Both the position numbers and the translations under genes were made by a program. A DNA stretch of 64,000 nucleotides from Cryptomeria japonica (lineage: Eukaryota; Streptophyta; Pinopsida; Cupressales; Cupressaceae), in NCBI RefSeq assembly GCF_030272615.1, contig NC_081412.1, forward strand, positions 688,642,083-688,706,082, read 5' to 3'. The notes under the pieces are model-generated. The model made no database searches. It was not told the origin of the DNA and saw nothing but the letters and a program-made list of their open reading frames with translations. Below, in pieces: positions 60,931 through 64,000 of this stretch (positions within the stretch are counted from its first letter, which is position 1; each line of letters opens with the position of its first letter).

Positions 60931-61763
60931 ATTATTGTCAATCTTCATTGAGGCCTTAATCAAACATTGATATTCCTCAAATCCCCCAAAATTGCTAAGT
61001 TCAAGACATTTGGAAAGACTAAATCAAATTCGCATTAAATTTGGGGCATTTTTAATTTAATAAATTAATTTTTAGGCCTTGAAATAATTAAAAAATCCAC
61101 CTTTGGGCCTTGTAATTAATTTTGAAATTTAAAAAAAAAAAAAAGGTGAGCGCTCAAGAGCATTTATTTGCTTTTACAAGCAAGTCGGCCTCCTTTTAGG
61201 TGGGATTTTATCTTATTTTATTATTAAAAAGTTAGGTCGACCTCATGGTTGAGTAGGGTGAGCGCTCTATATAATGAGGGAGTATTGCTTCAAGTTTCAA
61301 ATCATTCATTCATCCTTCTAAGTGCGAAATTGAGGAGCAATTTGAGGAGCGAAATCTAGTAGAGTGGAGGCGAAATTTTGCTAAGTGTTGTAGGCTAAAG
61401 AAGGAGAAGCTCTTTTGGAGGCTAATGGAGGCGTAATTCATCCAAGGGAAGACCACAATTCAAGCCTTGTCCATCAAAATCCGGTCTTCTTTCATCATTT
61501 TTCAAGGTTTTATAGTTAGCCTTTCAAAGGAGGAGGTATGAAGAATCATTTATCATGACTTATTGTGATTTCGTAGCAATTTTGTAAAGTCTAAGTCTTG
61601 AAAATCCAATTTCCATTCATAATTAATTTGAAAATGTATAATTCTTGATTTATCATGTCTTTTTCAAATTAATATCTTAAGTTATACCCTTGAAAGGTCT
61701 TGAATTCTATGCTTTAAGGTTTGATGCTCAAAGACAAACTTTAATCTTTTGTGTAGGCATCGA

Positions 61764-61983
61764 ATGGCGACCCCAGAGTCGGAAGATCAACTACTTAGCA
61801 AATTCTCAACAAAGAAGATCAGGCAAGGATAAGGGCGACCTCCTCCAGTTTAGCATCGACAAGGATGGCCTTCTTCGGTCAAGCGTCATCAGGAATAACC
61901 TCTTCCAATCCAGCATTCCAAGGCGAGGTACATCATCATCCTGCACATCAAAGATAAAAAAGGTCAGAGCAAGGGTTCGTTGA
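61764..61983 (+). pseudogene. Remnant of LTR-encoded ORF in LTR D
   Basis: ATGGCGACCCCAGAG follows the acceptor TTGTGTAG|G (61756). The frame breaks early, and what follows matches the residual sequence of LTR A, including ATCGACAAGGA and CCAGCATTCCAAGGCGAGG. No conserved block of the LTR protein remains. Confidence 0.6.
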
Positions 61984-63227
61984 AGAAGCAGACAATTTCA
62001 GAAGAGTTAATTAAAGCTAGCTTCTCGACAACATCAAGTTGAATATCTACCAAGTTACAAGTGTCAGACGAGGTGGCATCCCAGTCATCACTTCTCCAGT
62101 CGGTTTGGTCCACCTCAGGGTGTCCAGATTCAATGTACCTAACTCATGGGAGATGGCGCAAACTTCGATGTACCTACCCCAGCTATCCATTGGTCGAATT
62201 TTCCAGAGAAGACATGTGTCCAATAAATACAATTATTTCATTGGTCAGAATTGAGTTTGTTGTAACAAACCCTAATTAGGGTTTTCATTGTAGAATCTTG
62301 GCCATTGATCTCAAATTGATCTTAGCCATTGAATTGTATTAAGAGCACTATATAAGCCCCGACACTTCATTTTGTAAAGGCTAATAGAAGGGTAGTTAAG
62401 GAATAGTGAGTCATTAGTAGTTAGAAGGTGAATAGTCAGTTGATAGAATAGCAATTAGAGTAGAATAGGAGGACAAGGCAAGAAATTGTTGCCATTGATT
62501 GTAAATAAACTCCATTTTCATTGAAGTAATGGTGAAGTGTGTCGTTTCTTGCAATATGCATGGTTTCTTGTTGAATCTTCAATTCTAGATGGTAGATGAT
62601 TAGATCGAATGAAGGAAATTGTTGAATGCACCTGTGTGGAATCCGTCTAATCCAAACCACTAGCCTCTTGCTGATGGTAAGTGCGCCTTGCGTGGTCAAC
62701 TGACATAAAATGAGCTTAATCTCAAGTCGTCACACGTCTATTGTTCATGCATTAACTTGAATGATGATCAATATCTGATGGTGTCCGATTTGAATATATT
62801 TGAAGCATCCCCCAGAAGATCGCACTGAGTTGGTGTTGAATTGTTCATCTTGATGGTGAGACCCAGCCCAGGAGGACTCCACCTAGTCATTCATCCATCT
62901 TCTCGCATTCTAGGTAGTAGAGTAAATTTCCTGAACCTTGCATCTTTTGCCATTTGTTTGTCTTCCAGTTAGTTAGTAGGACTTGTGATTCCAGCAAATT
63001 AGACATTCAGTCATTGAGTGTAAGTCCCCTTGTGATTCTAGCAAAATCACATCATACCACAGAGAGCTTATCCACACGTAGAGATCCTACAACAAAGAAC
63101 CTTGAAGTCATCCCGATTGATCCTTTTCGCGACATCTTCAACATTCGGAGACTTTATTCAAGAGAGGATAAGGTACCCTTTAGGTATTTTATTCTGTGTT
63201 TGGTCGTGTACAAGATACACATCAACA

Positions 63228-64000
63228 CAACCCCAACTTGGGCGATTTTTCTAGATTGCTGTCATCCTCCATTGTTGCAGATCAAGGCTACCATTGGCAT
63301 CAATTTTCAGATTTCCATTTTAGCACTAGACTTGGGAAAATTTCGATTTTGCTTGGAGGCCACATTTTGGTGGATTTTTCATGCATGTTTGTTGGCTGCT
63401 ATCACTTCCAGCCTGCTAATTCGCTTCAGATCTGAGGTTTGCTTCAGATTTTGACCTCCATTAATGGCTGCCATTAATTTTCAGACTTAAGTTTTTATTG
63501 CCCAGCCAATTCCAACTTAAACATTTAGCATTCAGAGGTATTTTATGGAGTTTTCTGTGCACTTTTTTAGACCATTTTAATGCTATTGCAGGTCTGAAAC
63601 TCCATTGTTAGGCGGTTGTCCTCAGAAATTTTCATTTCCAGCCACCTAACCAATTTTGGTGAATTTGCTTGGGGCTGTTTCCTTAGCAATTTTTCATCAT
63701 TTTCAGGGATTTAAACCACTTTGCAAGGTGCTGGTAAGTCTGAAGTGTTCGATTTTCAGACTTGTCCTCAGAAAACTAAATTTTACCAGCCATACTTACA
63801 TTCCAGAATATGATTGTTTTCATCAATAAAATTGATTTTTATTGATTTCATGCACATTTTGAAGATTACAACATGTTTTGAAAGTCTAATTTTTCAGGTA
63901 GTCTTCAGAATTTTGACCTCCATTGTTGACTGCGGAAGGTGTCTTCAGACATTCATTGTGTGAAAACACAACCTTTCACACCTCTCCTTAGTCATCATCA
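63228..64000 (+). mobile_element. LTR-like unit I, right part
   Basis: Sequence resumes with CCAACTTGGGCGATTTTTC, in the style of the unit I sequence before LTR C (GGCGATTTTTTTCC, TTTGCTAAGG). It repeats phrases such as TTTTCAGACTT and CCATTAATGGCTGCC. No gene, TATA box or LTR end is visible before the window stops. Confidence 0.45.

Larger units (their letters stand above)
58993..63227 (+). mobile_element. Solo LTR D, family 1, 3' part
   Basis: Resumes after element E and ends ACACATCAACA at 63227. D without E is about 4.5 kb. It has a hairpin array (59204-60930), TATATAA (61268-61274), intron (61536-61756), ORF remnant from ATG 61764, palindromic telo-box (62267-62284) and TATATAA (62349-62355). 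Its target duplication appears to be CAACT (37464-37468) against CAACC (63228-63232), with one mismatch. Confidence 0.88.

Noticed and set aside
63930-63985. Possible start of another element at the right edge (GTGTGAAAACACAACC and TTTCACACC)
   Set aside because: It resembles LTR tip sequence, but the TGTTG start and a target duplication cannot be seen before the window ends.

Overview
This window looks like nuclear DNA of a large-genome seed plant. It is built almost entirely from nested LTR retrotransposons, with no recognisable host gene. The elements are plant Ty3/Gypsy (Tat-like, with an extra archaeal-type RNase H) and Copia. A gymnosperm is plausible from the very long LTRs and dense nesting, but that is inference.

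Layout. (1) 1-10.6 kb, minus strand: a decayed Tat-like pol (integrase, RNase H, RT, archaeal-type RNase H), with part of a 3' LTR at the left edge and fused on the right to a truncated LTR-encoded ORF. It is split by solo LTR A (3625-7597, target duplication GTACC). (2) 10.6-20.0 kb: the leader of a second LTR family, split by solo LTR B (11342-19170, duplication ATGAC), which carries an intact 1073-codon ORF. (3) 20.0-26.5 kb: a decayed Copia element combined with a miniature element whose 129-bp LTR contains a tRNA-like sequence. (4) 26.5-29.8 kb: an LTR of the second family with an internally deleted ORF. (5) 29.8-30.6 kb: a 326-bp tandem duplication. (6) 30.6-64.0 kb: another LTR-like unit (I) interrupted by solo LTR C (32505-37457, duplication GGTAT) and solo LTR D (37469-63227). 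D is itself split by a 21,269-bp full-length retrotransposon E (37719-58987, duplication GTTTG).

The main result is element E and its relatives. E has two 6,840-bp LTRs with only four differences noticed between them, and one intact Gag-Pol ORF. Inside each LTR lies a complete 1222-codon ORF that is not gag, pol or a recognised env. Related ORFs sit in the same place in LTR B (intact), in the LTR joined to the left pol (N-terminal half) and in LTR F (both ends, middle deleted). Solo LTRs A, C and D have lost it by what looks like one shared deletion.

These LTRs share a layout: two terminal hairpins; an array of regularly spaced repeats, often hairpins; in family 1 an upstream TATA box; an intron ending just before the ORF's ATG; the ORF; a second TATA box; and about 0.8 kb of R-U5. 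I infer that the ORF is a U3-encoded accessory gene expressed from its own spliced transcript, while the downstream promoter makes the genomic RNA for Gag-Pol.
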